Assembly (NCBI RefSeq): GCF_003265705.1
Contig: NW_020312817.1
Coordinates: 48,043,825-48,107,824 of the forward strand
Source of the DNA: Callorhinus ursinus
Lineage: Eukaryota > Chordata > Mammalia > Carnivora > Otariidae
DNA: 64,000 nucleotides
Direction of reading: 5' to 3'
The notes under the pieces are model-generated. The model saw only the letters and a list, made by a program, of their open reading frames with translations. It did no database searches and had not been told where the DNA came from. Of this stretch, positions 45,425 to 56,565 are shown one piece after another; the stretch's first letter is position 1, and each line of letters opens with the position of its first letter. The position numbers were made by a program, and so were the translations under genes.

Positions 45425-47467
45425 CATTTTTTTCTAAAGTTATGCATGCTGAAATGTCAACATGGATAGAGAGAGAAAAGAAGAGTTTAACTGATGAGAG
45501 GAAAAAACAAAAATAGGATGGTTCATCCTTTGCTTGAAAAATTCACAGCAGTTACTAGACCTGAAATCATAAACTTTCTTATAATTTCTGATATGAAGTG
45601 AAAGAATAGGAAACGAAGATAATGAGACTTTTTTTTTCAAAATCTTAAATTCCTGGATATGTGGCACATCTTTCATCTCGTGACTTATAGATTAATAACA
45701 GACAGGTATTTTTGAATAATTTCTTTAAGTTAATAATGAAACTACTTTTATGCGTGTTACATTGTTAATAATTAAAAATTTTATTGAGTAAACTTGACTC
45801 ATTAAAGTAAGAAAATAACCTATTATTTTGAAAGCTTTTTAGCATGAAAGACTAAAGAAGAATACAATGTTTAATGCTCCCAAATCAGTTATCCCACATC
45901 ACTTTGTATTTCTGAATGTGGTAAAAGTGATCTATGAATGCAGAGTAAATGCTGACCAGGAAGTGATGGGACTGGGAAAGGCCTGGAATAGACCTTTGGG
46001 GGGCAGTGGATAAAACAGCAGGAGCACCCAACCCAGGTGTGAAGGCTGGACACGGAGGTCAGTGGACAAGAAAGGGTTAAAAATTTTAAACTCTCGCAGA
46101 TAGATCCTTAACTTTGCACCTGAAAATACAGAAGGTCAAGAAAAGTAATGAACTTACATTATGAAGTGTTAGTTTCAGAATTAGGGAAATAACTCAGGCA
46201 ACGCTATTAAGCAACAGCATATATGGTGATCTGTGTTAGCCCTAATTCAAATTGGAGTGTCCATGTCACCCTGTGACAGTACCCTCCTTCTCTCTAAACC
46301 TCATTCGTTAAGGGCGGAGAGGAGCCATCTGATCTCCAAGATACTGTCAGGTCTCACATTCTACAACTGTGTTTCCAGTCATCAAAAGGAGGCTGATGCT
46401 CCGCCAACTTTTCTGCAGCCTGATTGCATTTGACAACCTTTTCCTTGCCAGGAACACATGCCTACATGTGACTGGCTTGGGATCTATAAATTAAAGTAAA
46501 TTAGAGCAACTGCTAGCAATGGGAAGTGAGAAGAGGATCAAACGGCTCCTTTCGCAATCATTCCAGCTGTCCGAGAATGCTGATGGTACGGCTGACCTTA
46601 TTCTATGCATTAGCTTTATGTCCCTTCCCAAGTTTTCATTAAAGATGCCATCTCAATGAAAGAGGTGAGATAAACCTTAAAAGTTTAAAAGCCTCTAGAA
46701 TTTGGACTTCAGTCACAAAGGTGCCCATACCTTATTGTTTGCTAAATTCCATTTTTTATCTCTATAAGATACCTGGTTTTCAGGATACCAGAGAAAATGA
46801 ACTTTTTCACTTCTGTAGCGAACATTCTTTATGTTTTTTGAATATATTTTCCTTGCAAAATTGACAGTACCTTGAAAATCCAGCCTATGTTCTTCCTGTC
46901 CCGTAAGAGTTCAAAGCATTTCCCTTAACTCTGGACTCTTACCTTTAGATTCATTTTGTTGTCCTCGTTAATAATTTCCAAGTCATTGAGTCTATCAGGC
47001 ACAATTGCATAATTGACTTCATGTTGAAAATGTATATTTAAAAATGCAATAATCACTAAAGGCATCACAAATTAATTACTGATTTTTAAAAAGAAAATAT
47101 ATTTCATAATTTACTTTAAAAGTGTCATTGCTCATAATGGTATCTGGAAAGACTTAATATAATATATACATATTTTTAATAGACTGAAAAAATATATAAA
47201 CTAGGAGTCTGGAGCCAATAAGCCTCATAACTTTGGTAAAGACAAAAATTAAAAACAAAAGACTTAATTCTCCCTGTTGAAAATAAGGGAAGGGACTTCT
47301 TTTCTCTTTGTCTTAGAGCATTTACTTTAGAAAACTTGTAAGTACTTTTTCTCTTTGAAATGTATATAAATCCTCTTGAATACTACATAGGCCTTTTGTC
47401 AGCCACAGGACCCAGGAATGTCCTTCTCAAGGGCCTAGGAGCCATCTCTTTGAAACATAAATATCTA
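45425..47467. other. Unassigned DNA (about 2 kb)
   Basis: No gene or nameable repeat in this stretch. A GC-richer patch lies near 45950-46080. Confidence 0.5.
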
Positions 47468-47630
47468 GGGGCACCTGGGTGGCTCAGTTAGTTAAAGGTG
47501 AAGCGTCTGCCTTCAGCTCAGGTCCTGATCCCGGGGTCCTGGGATTGAGCCCCACATCCTGGCTCCCTGCTCAGGGAGGAGTCTGCTTTTCCCTCTCCCT
47601 CTGCCCCTCACCGCACCTCCTGGGGTTCTC
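47468..47630 (+). mobile_element. Can-SINE, 3'-truncated (sense)
   Basis: It has head 'ggggcacctgggtggctcag', then an extra 'ttaaaggtgaagcgtctgcc', where the usual text is 'ggttaagcgtctgcc', so a short insertion is present. It continues through 'cctgatcccggggtcctggg' and 'ctccctctgcccctcaccg', but the A-rich tail (AAATAAATAAA) is missing, so the 3' end was lost after insertion. Confidence 0.9.
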
Positions 47631-48387
47631 ACTGACCCCTCCTGGAGAATGGATGACTTTTCCTTCGGGAAACCAAAGGTAGAGTCACCGTCCTAGGGCC
47701 CAGTTCCCATTTCAGCTACGTGCTCAAAAAGAGCTTCATTCTTCTAAAGACTGATTGTTAAAGGAAGATGAGGTAGGTGATTAGTGAGCTGGAACTCTGA
47801 ATGAAAATTGGTATGAGGACATCCTAAAACAGCAAAAGGACTTTAGTAGAAAGATTGGTGAGATTCAAATGAAGTCTATTCTATTAGGTTCAGTCAACAA
47901 TACTGTATCATGGCTTATTCTCTGGTTCTGATAAATACTATGGTTATGTAGGATGATGACATTGCAGGATGTGTTGTGAGGGATAAAGGCAACTTTTTGT
48001 ACTAAAATTGATTCATAATTAAAAGTTTAAAAAATATATTTGAAACCTAGAAAGAGACAGCAGGAAAAAAATGTTTTATAGCTATTTCCTAGCTTTTAAA
48101 CAACTGTGGGGCACACGATTTACAGAAAAACATATTCCGGCTAGGCCTTTCAGTTATGCAAATGCAAGACACGGATTAGCATCAGAAAAGATGTCTGAAT
48201 GCTGTCTAGAAGAAGCACAATTGCTCAGGGCAATAATGTAAATGGTTGTGGCTGTTTTATGCAGAGTTGCAACTCTGCAGACTCTTCCCTTTATAGAAGT
48301 GCTTCTTTTTAAACTACAGGTAAAGCTGCACTGTGCGTGGAGATTGAGGTTTGGTAATCTAGGCCGCTATGTGTGCACCTGCACACT

Positions 48388-48390
<3 letters not shown>
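47631..48390. other. Unassigned DNA
   Basis: No gene or nameable repeat is seen. Confidence 0.5.

Positions 48391-48431
<41 letters not shown>
48391..48431. repeat. (GT)n microsatellite
   Basis: About 20 GT units. It is translated as cysteine-valine on + and histidine-threonine on -, both spurious. Confidence 0.97.
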
Positions 48432-48433
<2 letters not shown>

Positions 48434-48702
48434 AATGTCCCCCACACACATGCATGTATATGCTTCCATGGCCTAGTTTAACTGGTTCCTCGCAGAACAA
48501 CAGGAGAGACCTGAGAAGACTAAAAAGATGTACAAGTTCGTCAGCTCTTTCCTGGCAAAAGGATTAAAACAAAAGAACTGGACCTGGCCAAGGAGAATCA
48601 AACCAGCAATGGCCTATTGTGGAGAAAGATTTAACTAATGTAGATTTTGAGAAGTATGTTGAGGCTGCACTAATTTGTTCTGCTGATCTGTCCATCTTGT
48701 TG

Positions 48703-48958
48703 GGACTGTATTTTTTTTTTAAGATTTTATTTATTTATTTGAGAGAGAGAAAACATGAGTCAGGAGAGTGGCAGAGGGAGAAGCAGACTCCCCGCTGAGC
48801 AGGGACTGCCCCCCCCCACTCTCACCCCCCCAGCCCCCCACCACCACCCCACCCCACCCCCGCATGTGGGACTCAATCCCAGGACCCTGGGATCATGACC
48901 TGAGCTGGAGGCAGACGCTTAACCAACTGAGCCACCCAGGTGCCCTCGGCCTGTATTT
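48703..48958 (-). mobile_element. Can-SINE (antisense) with C-rich internal expansion
   Basis: The antisense tail 'aagattttatttatttattt' is followed by the GA-rich middle 'cagagggagaagcagactcc', then 'gctgagcagggactg', then about 55 bp of C-rich sequence (48809-48861), then 'catgtgggactcaatcccag' and the antisense head 'ctgagccacccaggtgccc'. In ordinary copies 'gagcagggagcc' is followed at once by 'tgatgtggggctc', so the C-rich tract is extra. Flanks ggactgtattt (48703) and ggcctgtattt (48948) may be the target duplication (10 of 11). Confidence 0.93.
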
Positions 48959-49558
48959 GAACCATAACATGCTCAAAGTCACCATCTCTGATTGAGGTAA
49001 ACTGTCTTAGATGACATGAAGACGAGCTGGCATTTGGGAATAAAGCTCTATAATGAGGAAGGGAAGAATATTACAGGTGCCACGAAAGTACCATCATGCA
49101 TTTTGGGACTTAAAGAAGATCCAATAGCAGAGATATTATTTTTTATGTTTATCATACCCATGTGTTACTTTGAACTCTTTGTTAAAATCTCATGAAAGAT
49201 CACAGCTGTCTTGTGGGAATGGAGGCTCCCTGGAGTAGAGAGAAAAGCTAAAGCAACCATCCTCTAAGCACATGGTCTTGGTCTTGGCAGTGGCTTCCAA
49301 GAGGTCAGTACGCTCCAAAGACAGGAAGGTGATCCACAGCAGAACGTTCACCCAACCCGTGCCGGCCAGCAGGTGGAGATGAGCAGATGGACACCACATG
49401 GCAATTATACAGGCTGACACCTAAACAGCTCCGAAACAAAACTTCCCAAAGATAAGGGGTATAAAGAAGACCGCAGCACTCTATTTTTAAAAGGCTCTTT
49501 AATCTATACTTTTACATAAACTGGTAAACTCTAAAGATAATAAATTATTCATGAATAT
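48959..49558. other. Unassigned DNA
   Basis: No gene or nameable repeat is seen. Confidence 0.5.
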
Positions 49559-50085
49559 TATGGCCTTTTATTCAGGCTTCCTCTCATCTCTCCTGTGAAT
49601 TTGATATCACAGTGGGCAACTTTGGTGCTCATATTGATGACAACCACGGTTAAACCACTGTCAGTGTTATTCTGACACTTGTTAAAACAGTAAGGTAGAC
49701 TTTCTTCAGGACTGTGGTAATAAGGAAGAAAGATAGGGCTCAACTCCAAATATAGCAAAGACAGCCAGGGATTTATAGGCAAAGAACAGAATGAGGGAGT
49801 CAGTGGATGGAAGATTAGTAAAAGGAGCTTTGAGGGTAGGGGGAGGCTAGCTAAACTGACTTAACAGAATTCTTGCTAAAGGCAGGAGAGAATGATCCAA
49901 TATCAAGGATGGGGAAATTCTCACTAAACTGATTCTTAGCAGGATTTTTGCTACAACTGAGTTATGCAGGTCTGGCAAAGACAGGGGCCAAAGTCAAGGT
50001 CTAGTCGAGAAGAAGGCTCAGAAAAAGCCTAACTATGGTTAGGGTCAAGGGCACAGCCCTGTAAAATTTGCCTGCCCCATCTAAG
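49559..50085. repeat. Possible old LTR-type repeat
   Basis: It begins with 'ttttattcaggcttcctctc' and carries 'aaactgacttaacagaattc' and 'aactgattcttagcaggatt', a doubled 'ttcttgctaaa/cttagcagg' motif, and 'ggtctggcaaagacagggg'. This style is common in ancient endogenous retroviral LTRs in antisense. No family is assigned and no viral genes are present. Confidence 0.35.
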
Positions 50086-50094
50086 CCACAGATG

Positions 50095-50205
50095 AGTTAT
50101 CCAAAATAAAATAGAGGCAATTTTATCAACCTTACAGGATTATTCTTAGGATGAAATGAGATAGTAAGGTATATAATAACTTAGTAAGTGCACAAATAAT
50201 TCTCT
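50095..50205 (+). mobile_element. MIR 3' fragment (sense)
   Basis: 'aataaaatagaggcaatttt', 'taggatgaaatgagatagta' and 'aacttagtaagtgcacaaat' follow the MIR 3' part ('aaaatggggataataatag...gaggattaaatgagataat...agtgcc'). Confidence 0.6.
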
Positions 50206-50472
50206 CTCTTCCTCCTTTGCTGAAGTCCAGAAACGAATAAACACAGTACTACTCCTAAGCAATCATCCTTTGCCTTATTTTGCTGTTTCTCAGTCTCGCA
50301 CTTTTAACTAGCACTCTACTGTTACCCTAATTCAACAAGGTCTGTTGGATATCTGCTACGTGCATAATGCTAACTAAAAATGCTTATCAGTTTAGCTTTC
50401 TAGATTTAACTGTTTATAAGGAACATCAAATTTTCCAAATTGGATATCAGGATCCATGATCCCAGAGAAAGG

Positions 50473-50508
50473 TTTTTGTTTTGTTTTGTTTTGTTTTGTT
50501 TTGTTTTA
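50473..50508. repeat. (TTTTG)n microsatellite
   Basis: A run of about seven TTTTG pentamers followed by TTTTAAG. There is no poly-A SINE tail nearby to account for it. Confidence 0.93.
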
Positions 50509-51297
50509 AGCCAAAGCCAAAATGCCATAAATGGTGTTTAAAAGCTAATAAAAAAAACCTTGGAGATGATATTTGCATAAATGTGACAAAGAATTAATAC
50601 TTCTTCAGTAAAATTAAGAGCTAATTCCGCGAAAGTATTTGGATAAGATCCCAAGATTCCACTCAAATCCTATTCTGTCATTTCTTTCCCTTATTCATCT
50701 TCCAACAATATTAAGTGGGATATTCGCAGACATGAGGAAACAGGGTTTAAATGTGCTTGCACAGTTTGGCTTACTCACCTGCCTTCCTGTGATTGCCATA
50801 AGAAGATCACACCCAGGCTCTGGGTCTTGAGTCCTAGTGTTTCAGGAAGGATGAAGACACGTGGAGCAGATCTGAATCTGGCCAGCTTTCTACAGACCAA
50901 AATAGCCCAGCTGAGTCCAGCAGAGTGACAGCTGGTCCATGATCTGTAAATGAGGAAAATAAATATTTGCTATTCTGAGCATCTGAGATTTTGAAGTTGT
51001 TTGCTATACAGTTTTACTGCATCGAGACTAACACATGCTAAGAGCCTCAAAGTTTAAAATTAAAGAGGCATACACCTGTCTCTTTCAAAGCCCCCTCTCA
51101 AGTGTCAGACCCTAATTTTCACTGTTGCAACAGTATGGGTGTAGAAAAGGAGGTAACCTCTAGAGACTGGAACTCCTGAGGGAAAAAAGGCTTTATTTCC
51201 ATAACTATGATCCAAAAAACTTCCATTAATAGTGATATTGGTTAATATCTATTTAGGGCATACTATTTTTCAGGAGCAATTCTCAGCTACTGGCATA
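50509..51297. other. Unassigned DNA
   Basis: No gene or nameable repeat is seen. Confidence 0.5.
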
Positions 51298-51540
51298 GTA
51301 TTAAAGAGAATAGATTTGAAAGCCATGTTAGCTAGGTTCAAATTTCAGTTCTGTCTGATAAGCCATATAAAGTTAGCTAGGTAGATAACTTCTCTATGCA
51401 TCAGCTTCCATGCCTGTGAGTTTTGGATGAGAGGTTATAGTTCTTATCCCATGGGATTGTCGTGAAAATTACATGGGTTTATATACCCAAGGTAAACAGA
51501 ACCCTGGCACCTAATGTTATTTAGTATTGTTACTACTATT
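51298..51540 (+). mobile_element. MIR SINE (sense)
   Basis: The MIR order is seen: 'gatttgaaagccatgttagc', 'taggttcaaatttcagttct', 'agataacttctctatgcatc', 'tcagcttccatgcctgtgag', 'gggattgtcgtgaaaattac' and the 3' end 'ccctggcacctaatgttatt'. It is nearly full-length but diverged. Confidence 0.75.
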
Positions 51541-51642
51541 ACATGTATAAATTTGTTCAACTCTTGAACAATCCATGCAGGGAGTTACTATTATTCTTGT
51601 TGTATAAATCGACATGAACAGAAAAATAGCATAACAAATAAA

Positions 51643-51770
51643 AGCCAGGGTTTTAGTATTAATGTTTCTATCACTTACTTGATTGTGATCTTTTGCAAAA
51701 CATTTAAACTCTCTATGCATAAAATTTTTAATCCTTAAAATGGGTATAACAATAATATCTCCTTTTAGAG
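51643..51770 (+). mobile_element. MIR fragment (sense)
   Basis: 'cacttacttgattgtgatct', 'catttaaactctctatgcat' and 'ccttaaaatgggtataacaa' match the MIR middle ('cttactagctgtgtgac...aatctctctgagcc...aaatggggataata'). Confidence 0.65.
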
Positions 51771-51892
51771 ATAGTGTTTGTGTATTGGAGGATAGCTGGG
51801 GGAAGTTTGGTGGTGGTTATGGGAAAGTCCTTAAAGAAGACCCGAAGGGTTCCAAAGCCTTAATGTATATATACCTCCACATAAATTTTTTA

Positions 51893-52087
51893 AAAGATTT
51901 TATTTATTTATTTAAGAGAGTGAGAGAGAGAGCGAGCGCATGCATAGGAGGGGGAGGGGCTGAGGGAGAGGAAGAAGCAGACTCTCCACTAAGCAGGGAG
52001 CCCAACATAGGGCTCGATCCCAGAACCCTGGGATCGTGACCTGAGCTGAAGGCAGACACTTAAACGACAGAGCCACCCAGGTGCCCC
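51893..52087 (-). mobile_element. Can-SINE (antisense)
   Basis: 'aagattttatttatttattt', a GA/GC run (agagcgagcgcatgcatagg), 'aagcagactctccactaagc', 'cagaaccctgggatcgtgac' and 'acagagccacccaggtgccc' give a full antisense Can-SINE. Flanks 'ataaatttttt' and 'ctaaaaatttt' are too AT-rich to claim as a target duplication. Confidence 0.95.
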
Positions 52088-52184
52088 TAAAAATTTTAAG
52101 TAATAAACATACCAATAGAAAAATAGATAAATGTATGACTGACAATTGACAAAACGAGAAAAACCATTTGGTCAGTAAACCTTT

Positions 52185-52237
52185 AAAAAATTTTAAGCTC
52201 ACTGCGCAAGGATGACACGCAAAAAATTTTAAGCTCA
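52185..52237 (+). ncRNA. U6 snRNA micro-fragment between perfect direct repeats
   Basis: At 52202-52220 the sequence reads ctgcgcaaggatgacacgc, and with the following aaa it gives 22 nt identical to the well-known 3' half of spliceosomal U6 snRNA. It is bracketed by a perfect 17-bp direct repeat, aaaaaattttaagctca, at 52185-52201 and 52221-52237. The repeat contains the L1 endonuclease-type TTTT/AA site. The arrangement is that of a target-site duplication around a doubly truncated U6 retro-insert. It is a dead fragment, with no promoter, 5' stem or U-tail of U6. Confidence 0.8.
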
Positions 52238-52313
52238 GTATTCAAAAATGCAATTTAAAATGACATGCCATTTGGTGATTATCCAATTGGCACAGGCTTT
52301 AAAAGTGATTCTG

Positions 52314-52391
52314 TTGGGGTACCAGTAGGTAGAACATGCAACTCTTAATCTCAGGGTCGTGAGTTTAAGCACCACGTTGGGTGTGGAGCTT
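52314..52391 (+). mobile_element. Older tRNA-SINE fragment (sense)
   Basis: 'ttggggtaccagtaggtaga', 'catgcaactcttaatctcag', 'ggtcgtgagtttaagcacca' and 'cgttgggtgtggagctta' follow the head of an older Can-SINE type, in which the body reads 'ctcttgatctcagggtcgtgagttcaagccccac'. The tail is missing. Confidence 0.7.
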
Positions 52392-52449
52392 AACACTCCC
52401 AATAGGCTGTGGTAGAAACATTTTCTCTTATATTGCTGGCAGGGGAGGG

Positions 52450-53060
52450 GGAGTTGGGTTTGGGGGAGTGTAAATTGAGATGAACCTTTCTGTAGGGATC
52501 ATTTGTAATATATATCAATAGCCTTAGATCATAAGATCCAAAAATGTCTACCAACATATGAATGGGGGGATAAATTTTAGTATAGTCATACAAAGGAATA
52601 ACATTCAACAATAAAAAGGACTTTACTCCTGAATATATATTATACAACCAGGGTGAAGCTTAGAAACATGTTGAATGAAGAAGCCAGAGTCCTACATCTT
52701 GTACGATTCAATTTATATGAAGTTTGGGGTAGACAAATAAAAGCTATGGTGACAAAAATGAATATAGTTATTTACTCTGGCAGTTTGGGGGCACTGGGAA
52801 AAGGGAGGTGGGAAAGGGGGAATTAGCTGAAAAGGAAAACAAGAGAACATTCTGGGGTGTTGGGATATTCTATATTTTCTATATTCTATAGATACTATTA
52901 ATAGGTACTATACTATATTCTATAGGTACTACTAATGTCCTCATTTTAGAGATGAGGGGACTGGTAGTGGTTGGTTGCATGGGTATATACATTTGTCAAG
53001 TCTCTGAATTGTACACTTAAAATTTTATTGCATGTAAATTTATCTCGGTTTTAAAAGGGG
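52450..53060 (+). mobile_element. Old L1 3' end (sense)
   Basis: 'gtaaattgagatgaaccttt', 'atatatatcaatagccttag', 'aaaggaataacattcaacaa' and 'gaagaagccagagtcctaca' give the ORF2 C-terminus. A 3' UTR follows with 'gtggttggttgcatgggtat', 'gaattgtacacttaaaattt' and 'atgtaaatttatctcggttt'. A local run of TATTCTATA-type repeats lies near 52866-52925. Confidence 0.8.
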
Positions 53061-53164
53061 AGGGGCAACGGTCTTAGAAAGATTCATACAGCAGTACCCA
53101 ACAATTTTAAAACTGGGAGTGTATCTGAAGTGTTAAATGCTGTGTATACTAGATCCTAAAGGAC

Positions 53165-54190
53165 CTCTTACCAAAAGAGAGATACAGGTGGCAAGCAACT
53201 AAGCATATGAAAAGATGCTCTACATAATGTGTCACCAGAGACCTGCAAATTACAAGAAAAATAAGACACCATTAGACACATATTAGAATGGCCAAATGCT
53301 GACAAGGATGTGGAGCAACGGGAACTCTTGTGCTTTACTGGTGGGAATGCAAAATGGTACAGCCACTTTGAAATACACTTTGGCAGTTTCTTATGAAACT
53401 AAACACACTCTACCATATGATCCAACAAGTGTGCTCCTTGGTATTTACCCAAAGGAGTTGAAAATTTATGTCTACACAGAAACCCACACATGGATTTTTA
53501 TAGCAGCTTTATTCATAATTGCCAAAACTTGGAAGCAACCAAGATATCCTTCATTAGGTGACTGGATGAATAAACTATGGTTTATCTAGATAATGGAATA
53601 TTATTTCACTAAAAAGAAATGAGATATTAAGCCATGAAAAGATATACAGGAACCTTAAACATTTTGAATTGTACACATAAGTGTACATTTCATTGTACAT
53701 TTTCATATACTCGGTGAAAGAAACCATTCTGAAAAGTCTACATACTGTATCATTTCAATTATATGGCATTGTAAAAAAGGCAAAACTATAGGACAATAAA
53801 GGATTGGTGGTTGCCAGTGGTAGGAGTAAGGGGATAAATAAATAGGCAGAGAACAGAGAACTTTTACAGCAATGAAAATACTCAGCATGATACTATAATG
53901 ATGAATACATGTCATTACACATTTGTCCAAACCAACAGAATATACAACACCAAGAATGAACACTAATGCAAACTATGGATTTTGGGTGATAATGATGTGT
54001 CAGTGGAGGTTCACCAATTACAACAAATGTACCACTACTCTGATGGTTGATAATGGGGAAGCTATGCATGGTTTGTGGGAGAGTGAGCATATATGGGCAG
54101 TATCTGTACCTTGGCTCAATTTTGCTGTGAACCTAAAAGTGCTCTGAAAAATAAAGTCTATTAAAAAAATTCTTAATTAAAAAAAAAAGA
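53165..54190 (+). mobile_element. Old L1 3' end with 3' UTR (sense, about 1 kb)
   Basis: 'aatgctgacaaggatgtgga', 'aaaatggtacagccactttg', 'ccttggtatttacccaaagg', 'gcagctttattcataattgc' and 'gtgactggatgaataaacta' give the ORF2 C-terminus. A 97-codon frame is preserved at 53296-53589 as a shard of it. The 3' UTR has 'gtggttgccagtggtaggag' and 'gattttgggtgataatgatg', ending 'aaaagtgctctgaaaaataa'. It is the same subfamily as 36.7-37.57 kb and better preserved. A small hairpin (tgtacac-ataa-gtgtaca) lies near 53672. Confidence 0.88.
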
Positions 54191-54659
54191 TAAAAGTACC
54201 CATCTAAATTCCAAAGAGTGGAATACCTGGAAATGTTTGGAATTTGAATAGTCATACTAATTAGAGTTTATATCAACAAAGAAGCAAGTCTCTGAAAAGA
54301 TAAAATAGCAAAAGTTCTTTGAACACAAGGGGAAAAAGATGTCTGTGATTTCCATAAACTGTAATCTCTATACCCTCCCTTAGGCAACCTTTGTTTGCTC
54401 TCTCCTTTGTTACTGAGAGTCAACATTGTTTCTGTTTCCACTTCTCATTGGTTATCTTGGGAACAAAAGAACTTCATGGCTAGGAGGAAAGACACTGTGC
54501 TGGTAAATATGTATGAAAATAGTTATCATTGTTTATAGCAATTAAAAATTTGAAAAAATCTAAACATCACATAGTGTGACACTTTTCTTAAGAAATCGTG
54601 ATCCATGAAATTAAATATTGTGGAAGCATACACTAGGAAAACAATCCCAATTTGTGTCC
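54191..54659. other. Unassigned DNA
   Basis: No gene or nameable repeat is seen. Confidence 0.5.
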
Positions 54660-54815
54660 TACTAGTAGTGTAACCTTGAACAAATCTTGGCTTCAGTGTT
54701 CTCAGTGTGAAATGGGCACACTGATAGAGAATCATTGCAAGGATTGAATTAGTTAATATTTGTAAAGAAATTAGAACAGTGACCTGCAAAGACAAAATTC
54801 TAAGTAAGCATTATT
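54660..54815 (+). mobile_element. MIR fragment (sense)
   Basis: 'gtgtaaccttgaacaaatct', 'tcagtgttctcagtgtgaaa', 'tgggcacactgatagagaat' and 'gcaaggattgaattagttaa' follow the MIR core and 3' part. Confidence 0.7.
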
Positions 54816-55438
54816 GTTAATATGTTAGAAATTTATTTATAAGAAATAGTGTTTGAATAGAAAGAAAGCATTGCTTTTTGGGTGGAATGTTTAATAGTGA
54901 TTCTTAACTTCCTCTTTGTTTTTATTACTATTTTTAAATGTTCCCACCATGAACATTTATTGAGGGAACATAAAAGGTAAAATTAAAGAAGTCTTTGCAC
55001 AATCATTTCTTACACTAATAATATGGCTTCATATGTACTTTCTGGGAAAGAAAATAAATTTGAAAGGTATAAATTAATCACAGATAATGTTAATCTTGAA
55101 TAGACAGATGGAGAAAATCAGATTATGTCTTAGAAACTAAGCATTTTGTTTCCGACTATGTCATAGGATACTCTACAGGATTTATTTGACTAAGCTGTTT
55201 AAAAACTTTTTGCCTTAACTGTTATTATGTAGGCATACATGCATTCAATAAACATTTGTTAAGTATGTGTTTGAAAGATAATGTGAATATTACAAATATG
55301 AAGCACGACAACCTGTGATGACAATTCTTTCCTTTCTCATAATTAAGTAATCATTTCATGTGTACCAATCAGTCTCCAAAGGATCCAGGGGAAAGTACAC
55401 ATACACATTTCTCTCCATTACAGTATATCAATGGTAAG
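54816..55438. other. Unassigned DNA
   Basis: No gene. A phrase at 55240 ('cattcaataaacatttgtta') is L2-tail-like but short. Confidence 0.45.
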
Positions 55439-55439
55439 A

Positions 55440-56215
55440 GTCAAACTTGTATTTAACAAATATTTAGTATATATCTACTGTGCTCCAGGCACTGTGATAG
55501 ACACTAGAAATACAGTGGAATAAAACAGACATGGTTCCAGCCCCCAGAGAGTTTACAGGGACAGGGGAGAGCCAAAATTAGCCAAATGAAGAGAAAAAGC
55601 ATTTTGTAAGTATAAATTATGATATCTGTTACATAGGAAAAGAACGGTGTGCTCTACGGGATGAAAATAATTGGGGAGGTTTAGGGGTGAGCCAAGTGAG
55701 GTTGGTGGGGAAAACATCTCAGGAAGACAGAATAGTGTGAGCAAAGGGCCCAAGTGGGAAACAGCACTATGTGTTTGGAGAACTAAAAGAAGTATAGCTG
55801 AAGTATTTAAGTTGGAAACAGGGCTCAGGTGAAGTGGGGAGAGAGGCCCAAATCTGTTCACACAGGGGCTTTACTGTCAATAAGACATGATGACTAATTT
55901 AATCCAGAGGAGGAACAAAAATGTTCAGGATGGCAGTTCTATGTCTTGCAGTGATTGGAAAGATGGTGATGTAATTAAATGAGATGAGAAAAAGTAGACC
56001 AGGAGGAGGTTAAAGGATGAAACAACGAGTTTAATTGAGACAACCAAGTTAAATGGGCAACTAGAAAAATGACTACATCTCCAGGTGAGATCTGAGCTAA
56101 ACATATAAATGACATAGGAGATTATAAGAGAACTCCAAAATCCTCCCCAAGTCCCAGAATTACCAACTGGAATATACACAGTGCTCCACAGAAAACTGAA
56201 AGAAGTCACCTTGTC
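55440..56215 (-). mobile_element. L2 fragment (antisense, about 0.78 kb)
   Basis: 'aacaaatatttagtatatat', 'ctccaggcactgtgatagac', 'agagagtttacagggacagg', 'gtgtgagcaaagggcccaag' and then 'aagtatttaagttgg' give the antisense L2 order from the 3' end inward. It ends near 56215. Antisense frames of 94-102 codons inside it include reverse-transcriptase-domain shadows only loosely. Confidence 0.7.
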
Positions 56216-56333
56216 TTACAAACTCAGATTACCTGCCTTCTCTGTTCCCTGATAAGTTTGTTGCTCCCACCAGCATACCAGCAAGGCTGTGGCCACAACT
56301 GAAGCATGTGGGCCAGTTCTGAAGTTTATCAAA

Positions 56334-56565
56334 GTATGAATAGATGGTGGGGTGCCTGGGTGGCTCAGCCAGTTAAGCATCTGCCTTCGGCTCAGGTCAT
56401 GATCCCAGGGTCCTGAGATCGGAGCCCCACATCGGGCTCCCTGCTCTGCAGGAAGCCTGCTTCTCCTGCTCCTTCTGCTCCTCCACCTGCTCAAGCTCTC
56501 TAGCTCTCTCTCTCTCAAATAAATAAATAAAATCTTAAAAAAAAAAAAAGGTATGAATAGATGGT
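56334..56565 (+). mobile_element. Can-SINE with perfect target-site duplication (sense)
   Basis: The body at 56349-56550 has 'ggggtgcctgggtggctcag', 'ctgccttcggctcaggtcat', box B-like 'gggtcctgagatcggagccc', a CTCC-rich middle and tail AAATAAATAAATAAAATCTT-A(13)G. The 15-bp repeat gtatgaatagatggt is perfect at 56334-56348 and 56551-56565. It is a comparatively recent insertion. Confidence 0.97.

Noticed and set aside
52185..52237. A functional U6 gene
   Set aside because: Only 22 nt of U6 are present. There is no 5' stem-loop, no T-run terminator belonging to U6, and no PSE/TATA arrangement.
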